Shown here piece after piece: positions 52,658 to 61,620 of a stretch of DNA of 64,000 nucleotides; the first letter of the stretch is position 1, and every line of letters starts with the position of its first letter. The notes beneath the pieces are model-generated. The model was given only the letters and a program-made list of their open reading frames with translations, made no database searches and was not told the origin of the DNA. This stretch comes from an uncultured Eubacterium sp. GTDB lineage: Bacteria; Bacillota; Clostridia; Lachnospirales; Lachnospiraceae. Location of the stretch: positions 27,088 to 91,087 of the forward strand of contig CAJTZX010000008.1 of NCBI GenBank assembly GCA_910584345.1. Direction: 5' to 3'. Both the position numbers and the translations under genes were made by a program.

Positions 52658-53020
52658 ATGGAAGATAATCGGGCAGAGCAGAAAGAAGCATTGGAAACGC
52701 TGATGGAATTCAATACTCGTTTAGTTAAGAATATGGAAATTATTACGAAAGAATTGTCTGGAGCGCGTCTGGAAGATACGGATGCTTTTTTGGAAGATAT
52801 TATTAAAGCAATGAATTGGGAGATTCAGGTTATGAATGGAACGATGGAATTGCTCAATGAAGGAAAACAGCGTATTGATAAAGAAGATTTTAACAGCAAA
52901 ATTTTAACATTAACAGATGCAATTAATGCAAAAGACGATCAGAGGATGGCTGAAGGATTTAAAGAAGTTATTCCATTGTTTAAGCTTTTGGGTGAAAGTG
53001 CAAAAGAAGTAATTGCTTAG
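52658..53020 (+). CDS. Unknown small helical protein of the flagellar regulon
   Basis: 120 residues, acidic, without Cys, built of four or so helices (LETLMEFNTRLVKNMEIITKELSG, AFLEDIIKAMNWEIQVMNGTMELL, DFNSKILTLTDAIN, EGFKEVIPLFKLLGESAKEVIA). I do not recognise a family. No signal peptide or membrane helix is visible. Its exact sigma-28 promoter and the GGA-loop hairpin place it in the late flagellar regulon. It could be an exported filament component, a chaperone, or a partner of the glycosylation enzymes. Confidence 0.75.
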   Translation: MEDNRAEQKEALETLMEFNTRLVKNMEIITKELSGARLEDTDAFLEDIIKAMNWEIQVMNGTMELLNEGKQRIDKEDFNSKILTLTDAINAKDDQRMAEGFKEVIPLFKLLGESAKEVIA

Positions 53021-53041
53021 GAAGATGATGCAGGAGGATAG

Positions 53042-53068
53042 AATCAGGATATATATCCTGATTTCTTT
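53042..53068 (+). terminator. Terminator after the 52658 gene
   Basis: Perfect 22-base palindrome AATCAGGATA-TATATCCTGATT followed by a T-rich tail (TCTTT). Confidence 0.7.
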
Positions 53069-53122
53069 CCTTCTGTATTGTTATCCTGCGAGAAGCGGAT
53101 TCGATTTGTTTATTTCAGCTAA

Positions 53123-54115
53123 TTATGGAACAGATCTTAGCAGCAGTAAGGGATCTTGGTCATTCAGCTGCATAATTTGAATGTCCAAAGGACTGATTTT
53201 AGCTTGAACATAAGGATTATCATATCCTCCATGTACTGTTTTCTTTTTTAATTCAGCCAGATTATTTAACATTTGAATCAGACTGCGTGTTTCATGATTT
53301 AAATGAGCTTTGATACAGATATTGACACCGTAAGAGTACATTTGCAGCAGTTCGTATTCGATTGCAGGCTGTATCCCGTGGTAATTAGGTAGACAAAATG
53401 TTTTATCATAAATATTTTTCATCGCTTCAAATATATTATAATAATATTTATCTGTCTGCAGGATTTTGGAGGCTGATGCTGGCTGATTTCGATAAAAATA
53501 TAGGATTTCCTTTACATTACCGATAGATGTAGCTGTTGCAAATAAATAAGTTAAAAAATCTGCATCTTCTAATATCACATTCGAACGGAAACGCAATTTC
53601 AAATCCTGGAATAATTCTTTTCGGTATAATTTACTAAATAAATAACCGCCGCTTACGATAAGTTCCATGCGCTTTTTATCATCTAAAAAACCGGTTTGTT
53701 CATCAGCAGTATGTACAATGGCAAGATCGTTTTCCTGACGGTAGTATCCGCAGTCGATGATATCATATCCTGTCTGCACTGCAGCATGATATAATTTTTC
53801 ATACATGGATGGCTCTGCCAGATCATCACTGTCCACAAATCCGATATATTGACCTCTGGCTGCTTCAATTCCCAAATTTCTTGCACCGCCTGGGCCCATA
53901 TTTTCAGAAGAGTCTATAACATGAATAATTTCAGGAAATTGTGACTGGCATTGGCGGATGACAGATATACTATCATCTGTGGATGCATCGTTTATAACGA
54001 TCACCTCTATTGGGACTGAGGGAATTAATGTTTGATGTACAAGGTTTCCGAGACATTCATTTAATATTTTAGATTGATTATATACTGGTACAATAACACT
54101 TATTTTAGGATTCAT
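53123..54115 (-). CDS. Glycosyltransferase family 2
   Basis: 330 residues. A standard GT2 domain lies at the start: ISVIVPVYNQSKILNECLGN, VIVINDASTDDS, NMGPGGARNLGIEAARGQYIGF and the DXD-type VDSDDLAEP. The second half is the helical part common in capsule and teichoic-acid transferases. It stands alone on the minus strand inside the island. Donor sugar unknown. Confidence 0.9.
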   Translation of the reverse strand: MNPKISVIVPVYNQSKILNECLGNLVHQTLIPSVPIEVIVINDASTDDSISVIRQCQSQFPEIIHVIDSSENMGPGGARNLGIEAARGQYIGFVDSDDLAEPSMYEKLYHAAVQTGYDIIDCGYYRQENDLAIVHTADEQTGFLDDKKRMELIVSGGYLFSKLYRKELFQDLKLRFRSNVILEDADFLTYLFATATSIGNVKEILYFYRNQPASASKILQTDKYYYNIFEAMKNIYDKTFCLPNYHGIQPAIEYELLQMYSYGVNICIKAHLNHETRSLIQMLNNLAELKKKTVHGGYDNPYVQAKISPLDIQIMQLNDQDPLLLLRSVP

Positions 54116-54299
54116 CTTAGTTTACTCTTTCCTTAGTCATTTTGAATTTTTTACTGAATAGTTTATCGGACAAATTGCTTTAAAAATTAGTTTTGAGTAT
54201 ACAATATTTTATAGTAAACGGGAATCATGAATATCTTGCGAAAATGTTGTCTTTCACATATAATTAATAATAGAATGTACTAAGGAGTGTACTGTTATA

Positions 54300-55121
54300 A
54301 TGAAAAAATATCAGGACTTACAATTTATAGATGATTTTATGTTCTGTAAAGTCATGACGACGAATCCAGAGATTTGTAAACGTATTTTGAACATGATTTT
54401 AGGAAAAAAGGTGAAAAAAATTGTAATTCAAGGAGCACAACAGGCGATAAATATTACAGCAGGTTCAAAAGGGATTCGTATGGATGTGTATCTGGAGGAT
54501 GAGGCAGAAACGGTATATGATTTAGAGATGCAAACTTCCGTAAAACCTTATTTGTCCAAGCGTCTGCGTTATTATCATGCTATGATTGATTTAAATCATC
54601 TGGAAAAGGGTATGGATTATGGGGATTTGCCGCATACAATTATTATATTTATATGTACATTTGACTATTTTGGAAAGCGGCTGCCGATATATTCTTTTGA
54701 AAACAGATGCATACAATTGCCAGAAATTATTATGGGTGATGAGACAGAAAAGATATTTGTAAATCCTGATAGTGACAGAGAAGGGTTAACCAAAGACTTT
54801 AATGCGTTCTTGGATTATTTGAATGGAAAGATAAATGAAAATAATTTTGTAGGAGATATAGAAAGAGCGGTAGAAAAAGCAAGAATGCATAAGGAATGGG
54901 AGGTTGAATATATGACATGGCAGGCTTTTGAAATGGATGCACGGCGTGAAGGGCGAGCAGAAGGGCGAGCAGAAGGACGAGCAGAGGGACGAGCAGAAGG
55001 AATTATAAAGAGCGGCCGTCGTCATTTATTTAGTGACGCGGTGATTATAGAAGATATAATGGCGGAAATAGGTTGCAATTATGCAGATGCGAAAAAAGCG
55101 CTGGAAGATTATGATCGATGA
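54300..55121 (+). CDS. Rpn/PD-(D/E)XK nuclease-family protein with RAEG repeats
   Basis: 273 residues of the Rpn / PDDEXK transposase-like family (PF12784). The nuclease core reads GIRMDVYLEDEAETVYDLEMQ, giving the Asp and Glu-X-Gln of the active site; the N-terminal LQFIDDFMFCKVM is the family start. Near residue 217 a basic-acidic four-residue unit (RAEG) is repeated four times, encoded by 12-base DNA repeats, then a short helical tail follows. Rpn proteins cut DNA and are linked to recombination and phage defence. It lies between glycosyltransferase genes with no clear functional link. Confidence 0.85.
   Translation: MKKYQDLQFIDDFMFCKVMTTNPEICKRILNMILGKKVKKIVIQGAQQAINITAGSKGIRMDVYLEDEAETVYDLEMQTSVKPYLSKRLRYYHAMIDLNHLEKGMDYGDLPHTIIIFICTFDYFGKRLPIYSFENRCIQLPEIIMGDETEKIFVNPDSDREGLTKDFNAFLDYLNGKINENNFVGDIERAVEKARMHKEWEVEYMTWQAFEMDARREGRAEGRAEGRAEGRAEGIIKSGRRHLFSDAVIIEDIMAEIGCNYADAKKALEDYDR
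54951..54998 (+). repeat. Four 12-base in-frame tandem repeats in the Rpn gene
   Basis: Units GGGCGAGCAGAA (twice), GGACGAGCAGAG and GGACGAGCAGAA run back to back. Change in copy number would keep the frame and alter linker length. Confidence 0.9.
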
Positions 55122-55208
55122 TATTTTTATTTTGGGTTGTGGTATAAAAATAAAGAAGTTTTTTAAAGATTTTTGTGTATAAGTTCAAAAATAAGGAGTA
55201 TAGCAAAA

Positions 55209-57341
55209 GTGAATATAAATCAGATAGCATTTATTATCTGCGCAGATAATGAACAATATTATAATGAATGTGTTCGTTATATTAATGAATTGGAAGTTCC
55301 GGAGCATTTTACAACAGATATTATCTGTATTCAGGAAGCAGATTCAATGGTTCAGGGGTATCGTGCGGGAATGCAGGCGAGTAATGCGAAATATAAAGTT
55401 TATCTGCGTCAGGATGTTTTTATATTGAATCGTAATTTTATACCTGACCTGTTAAATATTTTTGAAAAGGATGAGAAGATAGGCTTAATCGGTATGGCAG
55501 GCTGTAGTAAGCTTCCGGAGAATGCTGACTGTATAGAATGTTGGGATATTGGAAGTATGGAAGTATTTGATGGAAGAACTCTTGCAGACAATTTCGAGCT
55601 GCGGCAGCCGGAAAAAGAGTATGAGTCTGTTATGGCTGTTCAGGGTACAATTATGATTACACAATATGATATCGGCTGGCAGGAAGAGTTAGAAGATGTG
55701 CTGGATGGATGGGATTTTTATGATATTGCGTTGTCACTCGAAATGAAAAAGCATGGATATCTGGTAGTCGTACCCAAACAGAATATGCCATGGTGTTATC
55801 ATATAAAACTATGGAATGATATCAAAGAATATACAAGGCTTCGGTTTAAAACGATTCAGCAATATCCTGATGTATTTAAGAGTGTAGAAAACAGGGAAGA
55901 GGTACTGAAGAAGTTTTCAGAACAATCAGCTCAGGTATGCAGCATTCGAAATAATATGATACGGATTATGGAAAAAGGAATGTATCAGGTTATGGAAGAA
56001 CTGGCTGAAGAAATTCGATTGAGCTGGCCGAGAGATATGCAAGTCCGTGAAATAGCCAATATGATTGAGATTTATGGCTTGGAAGAAGCTAGTAATATTT
56101 GCATGAATCATAGTGAATGGTTTCGATTTCAAAGTTGGCCACAGATGTATGAATTTTATAATTGGATTCGGTTTGTGCTGCTGAGGATTGCGTTTCATAA
56201 AGAAGATGAACGGATCGAGCAGTTAAAGAAGAAAGTGCTTATGGGTCGAATTTCAAAAGATGCTATTTCTAAAATTTCGAGTATTTCATTAAGAAATACA
56301 ACTTCAATATATGAATATCTGCTTGATGAAAAAACAGATCAACCGCTTGTCAGTGTCATTATAGCAGTTTATAACGGTGAAGATACAGTGGGACAAACGA
56401 TAGAAAGCGTTTTGGGCCAGACTTATGAAAATATCGAGATTATTATTGTAGATGATGCATCTACAGACAAAAGCAGAGAAATTATATCCGCTTACAGAGA
56501 TGAAAGGATTAAAACATATTTTTTAGATCAAAATAATAATGTTTGTAATGCAGGTAATGTAGGATTTCATCATGCAAAAGGCAAGTATGTAGCTTTGATT
56601 GGCCATGATGATTTATGGGAAAAAGAAAAACTGTTTAAACAGGTAGCTTTTTTGGAAGAGCATTCTGCTTACAGCGCATGTTTTACATGGATAGATGTCA
56701 TAGACGAAAATGGTAAAAAAAATAATCAGGAAAATATGAAATTACGTTATAAATTAAGCGCTGACAATTTTAGCCAGGGATTGTGGATTCATAGGATGAT
56801 GAAAACTTCTAATTATATGTGTGCCCCAAGCGCTTGTATCCGTAAGGAGATGTTGGAGAGAACTGGCTATTATCGCTATGGTTTGCTTCAATTGCAGGAT
56901 TTTGATTTGTGGCTACGTCTTCTTACAGAAGGCCCTGTTTATTTTTTACAGGAAAGATTAACATATTACAGACAGTTTACTAAAGGTGGAAAAAATAAGA
57001 ATTTAAGCGCTGTGAATCCGGGACAGCTGAATAGAACGTGCCATGAAGAAAGATGGGTGCAGTATCATTTTATAGAGACGATGCAGGATATAAAATTTAT
57101 ACGGCTGTTTTGTAAGTATATGAAAAATCCAAAAGCTGAAGGAAAAAAAGAGATTTTATGCGAAAAAGCTTTTATACTTTGGAATTTTGGAAATTGCTTT
57201 GCGGTAAAATTGTTTATAGAACTGTTAGAAGATGAAGAAATCAGAGATATATTAAAAACGAAATATCAGTTTGAATTAAATGATTTTTATAATATGAACA
57301 GAAAGTCAATGTTTTTTGATCCGGGTTATAAAGATATATGA
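55209..57341 (+). CDS. Fused double glycosyltransferase with helical linker
   Basis: 710 residues from GTG 55209 (AAGGAG upstream). Residues 1-215 are a PF13712-like enzyme close to the 49016 and 50716 products (MVQGYRAGMQASNAKYKVYL, GWDFYDIALSLEM). Residues 240-370 are helical; FYNWIRFVLLRIAF recalls FYLRLKMYLWRFEF of the unknown 48312 protein. Residues 379-600 are a GT2 enzyme (PLVSVIIAVYNGEDTVGQ, IIVDDASTDKS, ALIGHDDLWE). One chain thus joins two transferases, which may add two sugars in turn. A cupin isomerase gene follows. Confidence 0.87.
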   Translation: MNINQIAFIICADNEQYYNECVRYINELEVPEHFTTDIICIQEADSMVQGYRAGMQASNAKYKVYLRQDVFILNRNFIPDLLNIFEKDEKIGLIGMAGCSKLPENADCIECWDIGSMEVFDGRTLADNFELRQPEKEYESVMAVQGTIMITQYDIGWQEELEDVLDGWDFYDIALSLEMKKHGYLVVVPKQNMPWCYHIKLWNDIKEYTRLRFKTIQQYPDVFKSVENREEVLKKFSEQSAQVCSIRNNMIRIMEKGMYQVMEELAEEIRLSWPRDMQVREIANMIEIYGLEEASNICMNHSEWFRFQSWPQMYEFYNWIRFVLLRIAFHKEDERIEQLKKKVLMGRISKDAISKISSISLRNTTSIYEYLLDEKTDQPLVSVIIAVYNGEDTVGQTIESVLGQTYENIEIIIVDDASTDKSREIISAYRDERIKTYFLDQNNNVCNAGNVGFHHAKGKYVALIGHDDLWEKEKLFKQVAFLEEHSAYSACFTWIDVIDENGKKNNQENMKLRYKLSADNFSQGLWIHRMMKTSNYMCAPSACIRKEMLERTGYYRYGLLQLQDFDLWLRLLTEGPVYFLQERLTYYRQFTKGGKNKNLSAVNPGQLNRTCHEERWVQYHFIETMQDIKFIRLFCKYMKNPKAEGKKEILCEKAFILWNFGNCFAVKLFIELLEDEEIRDILKTKYQFELNDFYNMNRKSMFFDPGYKDI

Positions 57342-57362
57342 TACCAACAGGAGGAATCAGAC

Positions 57363-57767
57363 ATGCAAATTGTCAAATATGCGTTTCAGCAGCATGGCGA
57401 TGACAGAGGAATGTTAGTAGCATTGGAAGAATTCAATGATATTCCTTTTGAAATCAAACGAGTGTATTATATGTATGATACGATTGATGGGGTGAGACGC
57501 GGATTACATGCACATAAGTCGCTGGAACAGATACTTATCTGTATACATGGAAGCTGTAAAATATTATTGGATAATGGAAGGGAAAAAAAGATCGTTTCAT
57601 TAGAGAGACCATACGAGGGATTATATGTGCCAAATAATATGTGGCGGGAAATGTATGATTTTTCAAAAGATGCAGTTTTAATGGTACTGGCTTCGGAAGT
57701 ATATAAAGAGGATGATTATATTCGGGATTATGATACATTCCTGCAAATGATAAAAGCAGATAAGTAA
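57363..57767 (+). CDS. FdtA/QdtA-like dTDP-4-keto-6-deoxyglucose 3,4-ketoisomerase
   Basis: 134-residue cupin of the WxcM/FdtA group. The active-site His pair is in RRGLHAHKSLEQ (His49, His51), and DDRGMLVALE and YVPNNMWREMYDF are family hallmarks. It moves the keto group of dTDP-4-keto-6-deoxy-glucose from C4 to C3, giving the precursor of 3-amino-3,6-dideoxy sugars (Fuc3NAc or Qui3NAc). The FdtA or QdtA product stereochemistry cannot be told. The aminotransferase that would act next is the following gene. Confidence 0.88.
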   Translation: MQIVKYAFQQHGDDRGMLVALEEFNDIPFEIKRVYYMYDTIDGVRRGLHAHKSLEQILICIHGSCKILLDNGREKKIVSLERPYEGLYVPNNMWREMYDFSKDAVLMVLASEVYKEDDYIRDYDTFLQMIKADK

Positions 57768-57817
57768 AATCATAGATGAATTATTTTATACAAGAAACAG
57801 AAAAGCAGGTAAATAGA

Positions 57818-58918
57818 ATGGCAAAGGTACCATATTTGGACTTAAAAAAAATACATCAGCCAATCATGCAAAAATTAGATGAAGCATATCATCAGGTGAT
57901 TCATCGAAGCTGGTTTATAGGGGGAGAAGCAGACAGACGTTTTGAGCAGGAATTTGCACAGTATTGTAATGCGAAAGCCTGTGTAGGTACAGGAAACGGA
58001 TTGGATGCAATTCGACTGATATTGATGGCATATGGGATAGGTGAAGGGGATGAAGTAATAGTTCCTGCACATACCTTTATAGCAACTGCGCTGGCAGTTA
58101 GTTATACTGGGGCAGTTCCTATATTTGTGGATATAGATCCGGATACTTATACGATAGATGTACATAAAATTGAAGAAAAAATTACGGATAAAACAAAGGC
58201 GATAATAGCTGTCCATTTATACGGACAGTGTGCGGATATGAAATCAATATGCAGTTTGGCTCAAAAATATGATTTGAAGGTATTTGAGGACGCTGCACAG
58301 GCGCATGGAGCAGAATTAAATGGGAATAAAACAGGTACATTGGCAGATGCAGCCGCTTTTAGTTTTTACCCAGGAAAAAATCTGGGTGCGTTAGGAGATG
58401 CAGGGGCAGTTGTTACAAATGATGTTGAAGCTGCTGAAAAAATTCGGTCATATGGAAACTACGGATGTTTGAAGAAGTATGAACATATTTACCAGGGATG
58501 TAATTCCAGGCTGGATGAATTGCAGGCTGCGTTTTTATCAGTGAAACTTCAGTATTTGGATGAATGGAATCAAGAGCGCCGCAGTATTGCCGAAAGATAT
58601 ACGAAAGAAATCTGTAACCCAAAGGTCAAATGTCCAAAGCTTCCGGAACATGCAAAAGAGCATGTATATCATATTTATCCGGTTTTAGTGGAGAAAAGGG
58701 AAATATTTATAAATTATTTAGCAGAACATGGTATAGAAACTAATATCCATTATCCGATTCCTATTCTCAAACAGGATGCATACATACAGTATCGGAGACA
58801 GGCAGAAAACTATCCGGCAGCAAATGCTGTTTGCGAGAAAGAAGTAAGCATACCGCTTTATCCAAATATGGATGAAAATCAGATTGCTTCTGTGATTGAA
58901 GTGGTGAATCATTTTTAA
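57818..58918 (+). CDS. DegT/DnrJ-family sugar 3-aminotransferase
   Basis: 366 residues from ATG 57818 (MAKVPYLDLKKIHQPI, the usual family start); an ATG 42 bases earlier has no good site. PLP enzyme with the Lys in SFYPGKNLGALGDAGA (Lys187), GTGNGLDAIRL and FEDAAQAHGAELNG. It should aminate the 3-keto sugar made by the isomerase to its 3-amino form, as FdtB and QdtB do. The pairing makes the assignment strong. Confidence 0.92.
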   Translation: MAKVPYLDLKKIHQPIMQKLDEAYHQVIHRSWFIGGEADRRFEQEFAQYCNAKACVGTGNGLDAIRLILMAYGIGEGDEVIVPAHTFIATALAVSYTGAVPIFVDIDPDTYTIDVHKIEEKITDKTKAIIAVHLYGQCADMKSICSLAQKYDLKVFEDAAQAHGAELNGNKTGTLADAAAFSFYPGKNLGALGDAGAVVTNDVEAAEKIRSYGNYGCLKKYEHIYQGCNSRLDELQAAFLSVKLQYLDEWNQERRSIAERYTKEICNPKVKCPKLPEHAKEHVYHIYPVLVEKREIFINYLAEHGIETNIHYPIPILKQDAYIQYRRQAENYPAANAVCEKEVSIPLYPNMDENQIASVIEVVNHF

Positions 58919-58940
58919 ATGGAAAAAGGAGAAGATCCGG

Positions 58941-59474
58941 ATGGTTTTAAGAGAACTAAAGAGTGAAGATGCCGTAGGTATGCTGGAATGGATGCATGAT
59001 AAAGATATTCAAAAAAAGTTTCAGTTTGCTGCTGCAGACAGAACGATGGAAGATGTGTTGAAGTTTATACGTTCGGCATCTTATGTTATAGAAGATGGGA
59101 ATAGTATTCATTATGCGATTACAAACGATGGCGGGGAATATTTAGGTACGATCAGTTTGAAAAATCTGGATTTGTCCGCAAAAAAAGCTGAATATGCAAT
59201 TGTTCTCAGAAAAAAAGCGCAAGGGTGTGGTCTGGCCGCATTAGCAACAGAAAAAATACTAAATAAAGCGTTTTATGAAATTGAGTTAGAGAGGGTATAT
59301 TTAAACGTATTGGAAGAAAACAAAAGAGCGATCAAATTGTATGAAAAGAGCGGATTTATATACGAAGGGGAATTTCGAAATCATTTATTTTTAAATGGAG
59401 AATATAAAACGCTGAAATGGTATGCAGTGTTAAAGGAAGAATACGGAATCCATTTAGACGGATTGGGCAGGTAA
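58941..59474 (+). CDS. GNAT acetyltransferase, probable amino-sugar N-acetyltransferase
   Basis: 177 residues, RimJ/RimL-like GNAT fold: VLRELKSEDAVGMLEWM at the start, the acetyl-CoA loop RKKAQGCGLAALATEKIL, and the C-terminal NVLEENKRAIKLYEKSGF. Its place after the aminotransferase suggests it acetylates the new amine, completing a 3-acetamido-3,6-dideoxyhexose. FdtC-type enzymes are usually left-handed beta-helix proteins, so this would be a different solution. It could also act on another moiety of the glycan. Confidence 0.8.
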   Translation: MVLRELKSEDAVGMLEWMHDKDIQKKFQFAAADRTMEDVLKFIRSASYVIEDGNSIHYAITNDGGEYLGTISLKNLDLSAKKAEYAIVLRKKAQGCGLAALATEKILNKAFYEIELERVYLNVLEENKRAIKLYEKSGFIYEGEFRNHLFLNGEYKTLKWYAVLKEEYGIHLDGLGR

Positions 59475-59477
59475 AAA

Positions 59478-60224
59478 ATGAGAATTGTACAAAAAATCGA
59501 AGATATAGATTATACAGAGACAAAACACTTTTTTAAAAACAGAGCAGATAAATTTAAGGAAGACAATCCATATGCAGTTACGATGTATCAGGACGATCAT
59601 CCGGAGTTAGTGCGTGAGAGAAATCAAAAAGAAATAGAAAAATTAAAGCCTATGCTTGCAGTAAATAAAAAAACAAAACTGCTGGATATTGCATGTGGTA
59701 TCGGAAGATGGGCAGATGCGATTACAGAGGAAATTGAAGAATACTGTGGCATTGATTTCAGCGGTGAATTAATCAAGATTGCAAATGAAAGAAATAGGAG
59801 AGAGAATTTCTTTTTTTATGAGGGATCTGCAACAGATATTGCTTCGGTGCTTGCGGCACAAAAAAGAGAGACTTATAATACTGTATTATTGATTGGAATA
59901 TTGATGTATATTAATGATAAGGATATGGATTGTTTTTTGGAGCAGCTGGAACGTATTTGTGATGAACAGGCAAAAATTTGTATTAGAGAACCGATTGGAC
60001 TCAAGGACAGGCTCACTTTAAAAGATTTTTATTCCAATGAACTAAACGATGAATATCATGCTATTTATCGGACAAGGAATGAACTTATGAAGTTTATGAA
60101 TAACAGTCTTATCAGTAAGGGATTTTCTATTGAAAAAGAAGGATTTTTATTTGAAGAGGATGGATTAAACAACAGAAAAGAAACGGCACAGTATTTTTTT
60201 GTTTTAGAGAGGCAGCATCAATGA
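59478..60224 (+). CDS. SAM-dependent methyltransferase
   Basis: 248 residues, class I fold. Motif I is LLDIACGIGRWADAI, with EYCGIDFSGELIKIAN as motif II and TVLLIGILMYINDKD as motif IV. The start lies 3 bases after the acetyltransferase gene and its stop overlaps the next start (ATGA), so it belongs to the cassette. Substrate unknown; a glycan hydroxyl or amine is likely. Confidence 0.85.
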   Translation: MRIVQKIEDIDYTETKHFFKNRADKFKEDNPYAVTMYQDDHPELVRERNQKEIEKLKPMLAVNKKTKLLDIACGIGRWADAITEEIEEYCGIDFSGELIKIANERNRRENFFFYEGSATDIASVLAAQKRETYNTVLLIGILMYINDKDMDCFLEQLERICDEQAKICIREPIGLKDRLTLKDFYSNELNDEYHAIYRTRNELMKFMNNSLISKGFSIEKEGFLFEEDGLNNRKETAQYFFVLERQHQ

Positions 60225-60820
60225 GTAGATTTGTTTTTTTATTTGATCTGGATTCTACTTTGACAAAGCAGGAAATATTGCCAACAATTTCGAAGGAACT
60301 TGGTATTTTTGAAAAGATGAGTCAGTTGACAGAAAGTACTATGAATGGAGAAATCCCATTTAAACAAAGTTTTTTGCAGAGAGTAGAGTTGTTAAAAAAT
60401 ATACCAGTCAGTGAAGTGAATCGGATGATAGGAGAAATTCAATTAAACGAATTATTGGTAGAATTTGTAAAAAAGAACCAGGAACGGTGTTATGTAGTAA
60501 CTGGGAATCTGGATGTGTGGATCGCAGATTTAATGAAAAAAATTGGAATGGAAAAAAATTTGTTTTGTTCGAAAGCGTTAGTCAAAGACGATTATATACA
60601 GGATATTTTCAGCATTGTAGATAAAAATGCGGTAATTAGCCAGATGGTACTTCCTTTTGTAGCAGTTGGAGATGGAAATAATGACGCCGAGATGATAGAG
60701 GAAGCAGAGATAGGAATTGGGTATGGCGGTGTGAGAGAGATTGCACCTTCTGTTCTCGCGTGTGCAAGTCATGCAATCTACGATGAAAAAAAACTGGTAG
60801 AGTTTTTAGAACGGCTATAA
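60221..60820 (+). CDS. SerB-like HAD phosphatase
   Basis: 199-residue HAD enzyme of the phosphoserine-phosphatase group: motif I FDLDSTLTKQE (Asp9, Asp11), motif II YVVTGNLDVWI, motif III-IV VAVGDGNNDAEMI. In flagellin or capsule loci such enzymes process phosphoryl intermediates instead of making serine. It shares four bases with the methyltransferase before it. Confidence 0.85.
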   Translation: MSRFVFLFDLDSTLTKQEILPTISKELGIFEKMSQLTESTMNGEIPFKQSFLQRVELLKNIPVSEVNRMIGEIQLNELLVEFVKKNQERCYVVTGNLDVWIADLMKKIGMEKNLFCSKALVKDDYIQDIFSIVDKNAVISQMVLPFVAVGDGNNDAEMIEEAEIGIGYGGVREIAPSVLACASHAIYDEKKLVEFLERL

Positions 60821-60852
60821 ATGTGAAAAAAGCAAAGGTAAAAGGGGGAAGC

Positions 60853-61527
60853 ATGGCAATCTCAAGAACGGTTATTATCAGCTGTGCAGGAATGGGAAAT
60901 CGTTTAGGGTTAGGTTCAACAAAAGCTTTGGTTGAGATAGATGGAAAACCTTTAGTTATTCGTCATTTAGAGATGTTAGATGAAGAAGAAGATATCAGAG
61001 TTGTAGTTGGTTACCAGGCTGCTCAGGTGATTGAAGTTGTAAAGAAGTATCGGCAAGATGTGACGTTTGTCTTTAACCATCATTATCGGGAAACCGGGAC
61101 AGGAGCCAGTGTGGCTCTTGCTTCAAGATATGCGAACGAATATATTTTATCTTTAGATGGCGATTTAGTGATTCATCCACAAGATATGAAAAAGATTCTT
61201 GCCTGTGACCATGAATTTGTAAGCGGTGGAATACCCTGTACCGATGATCCGTGGATGCTTCAGACCTATCAGGAAGATGGAAAAGAATATGTAAGTGCCT
61301 TTTCCCGCAATTCAGGTAATTATGAGTGGAATGGAGTTACACAAATGAAAAGCATAAAAATGCAGAATGGAAAAGGACATGTTTTTCAGCTGATAGAACC
61401 TTTTTTGCCGGTTATGTTTATGAAACTGCGTACAAGGGAAATTGATACCATTAATGATTATGAACGTGCAGTTGCATGGGTTAAAAATAAATTTAATGAA
61501 AAAAGGATTAATGGTTTACTTATGTGA
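60853..61527 (+). CDS. Sugar/alcohol-phosphate nucleotidyltransferase
   Basis: 224 residues from ATG 60853 (AAAGGGGGAA upstream). MobA/IspD/LicC-like nucleotidyltransferase fold with a changed signature CAGMGNRLGLGSTKALVEIDG (Cys in place of the usual Ala), YILSLDGDLVI carrying the metal Asp, and a late REIDTINDYERAV. It likely makes a CDP-activated small molecule for transfer by a phosphodiester bond. Confidence 0.82.
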   Translation: MAISRTVIISCAGMGNRLGLGSTKALVEIDGKPLVIRHLEMLDEEEDIRVVVGYQAAQVIEVVKKYRQDVTFVFNHHYRETGTGASVALASRYANEYILSLDGDLVIHPQDMKKILACDHEFVSGGIPCTDDPWMLQTYQEDGKEYVSAFSRNSGNYEWNGVTQMKSIKMQNGKGHVFQLIEPFLPVMFMKLRTREIDTINDYERAVAWVKNKFNEKRINGLLM

Positions 61528-61620
61528 TAAGCGAGTTTGTTTATGTTGAGAATTTTAGGAATTAGTTATTTTAGAGTGTCAATGAGGATATTTAAATAGT
61601 TGTAATTATAGGAGGATGGT
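61528..61620 (+). other. Short intergenic gap
   Basis: AT-rich, about 90 bases, ending in AGGAGG for the next gene; no terminator seen, so the cassette may be read through. Confidence 0.5.

Noticed and set aside
54300..55121. Active transposase or insertion sequence
   Set aside because: The Rpn/PDDEXK family is labelled transposase-like, but no terminal inverted repeats or target duplication are visible around the gene.
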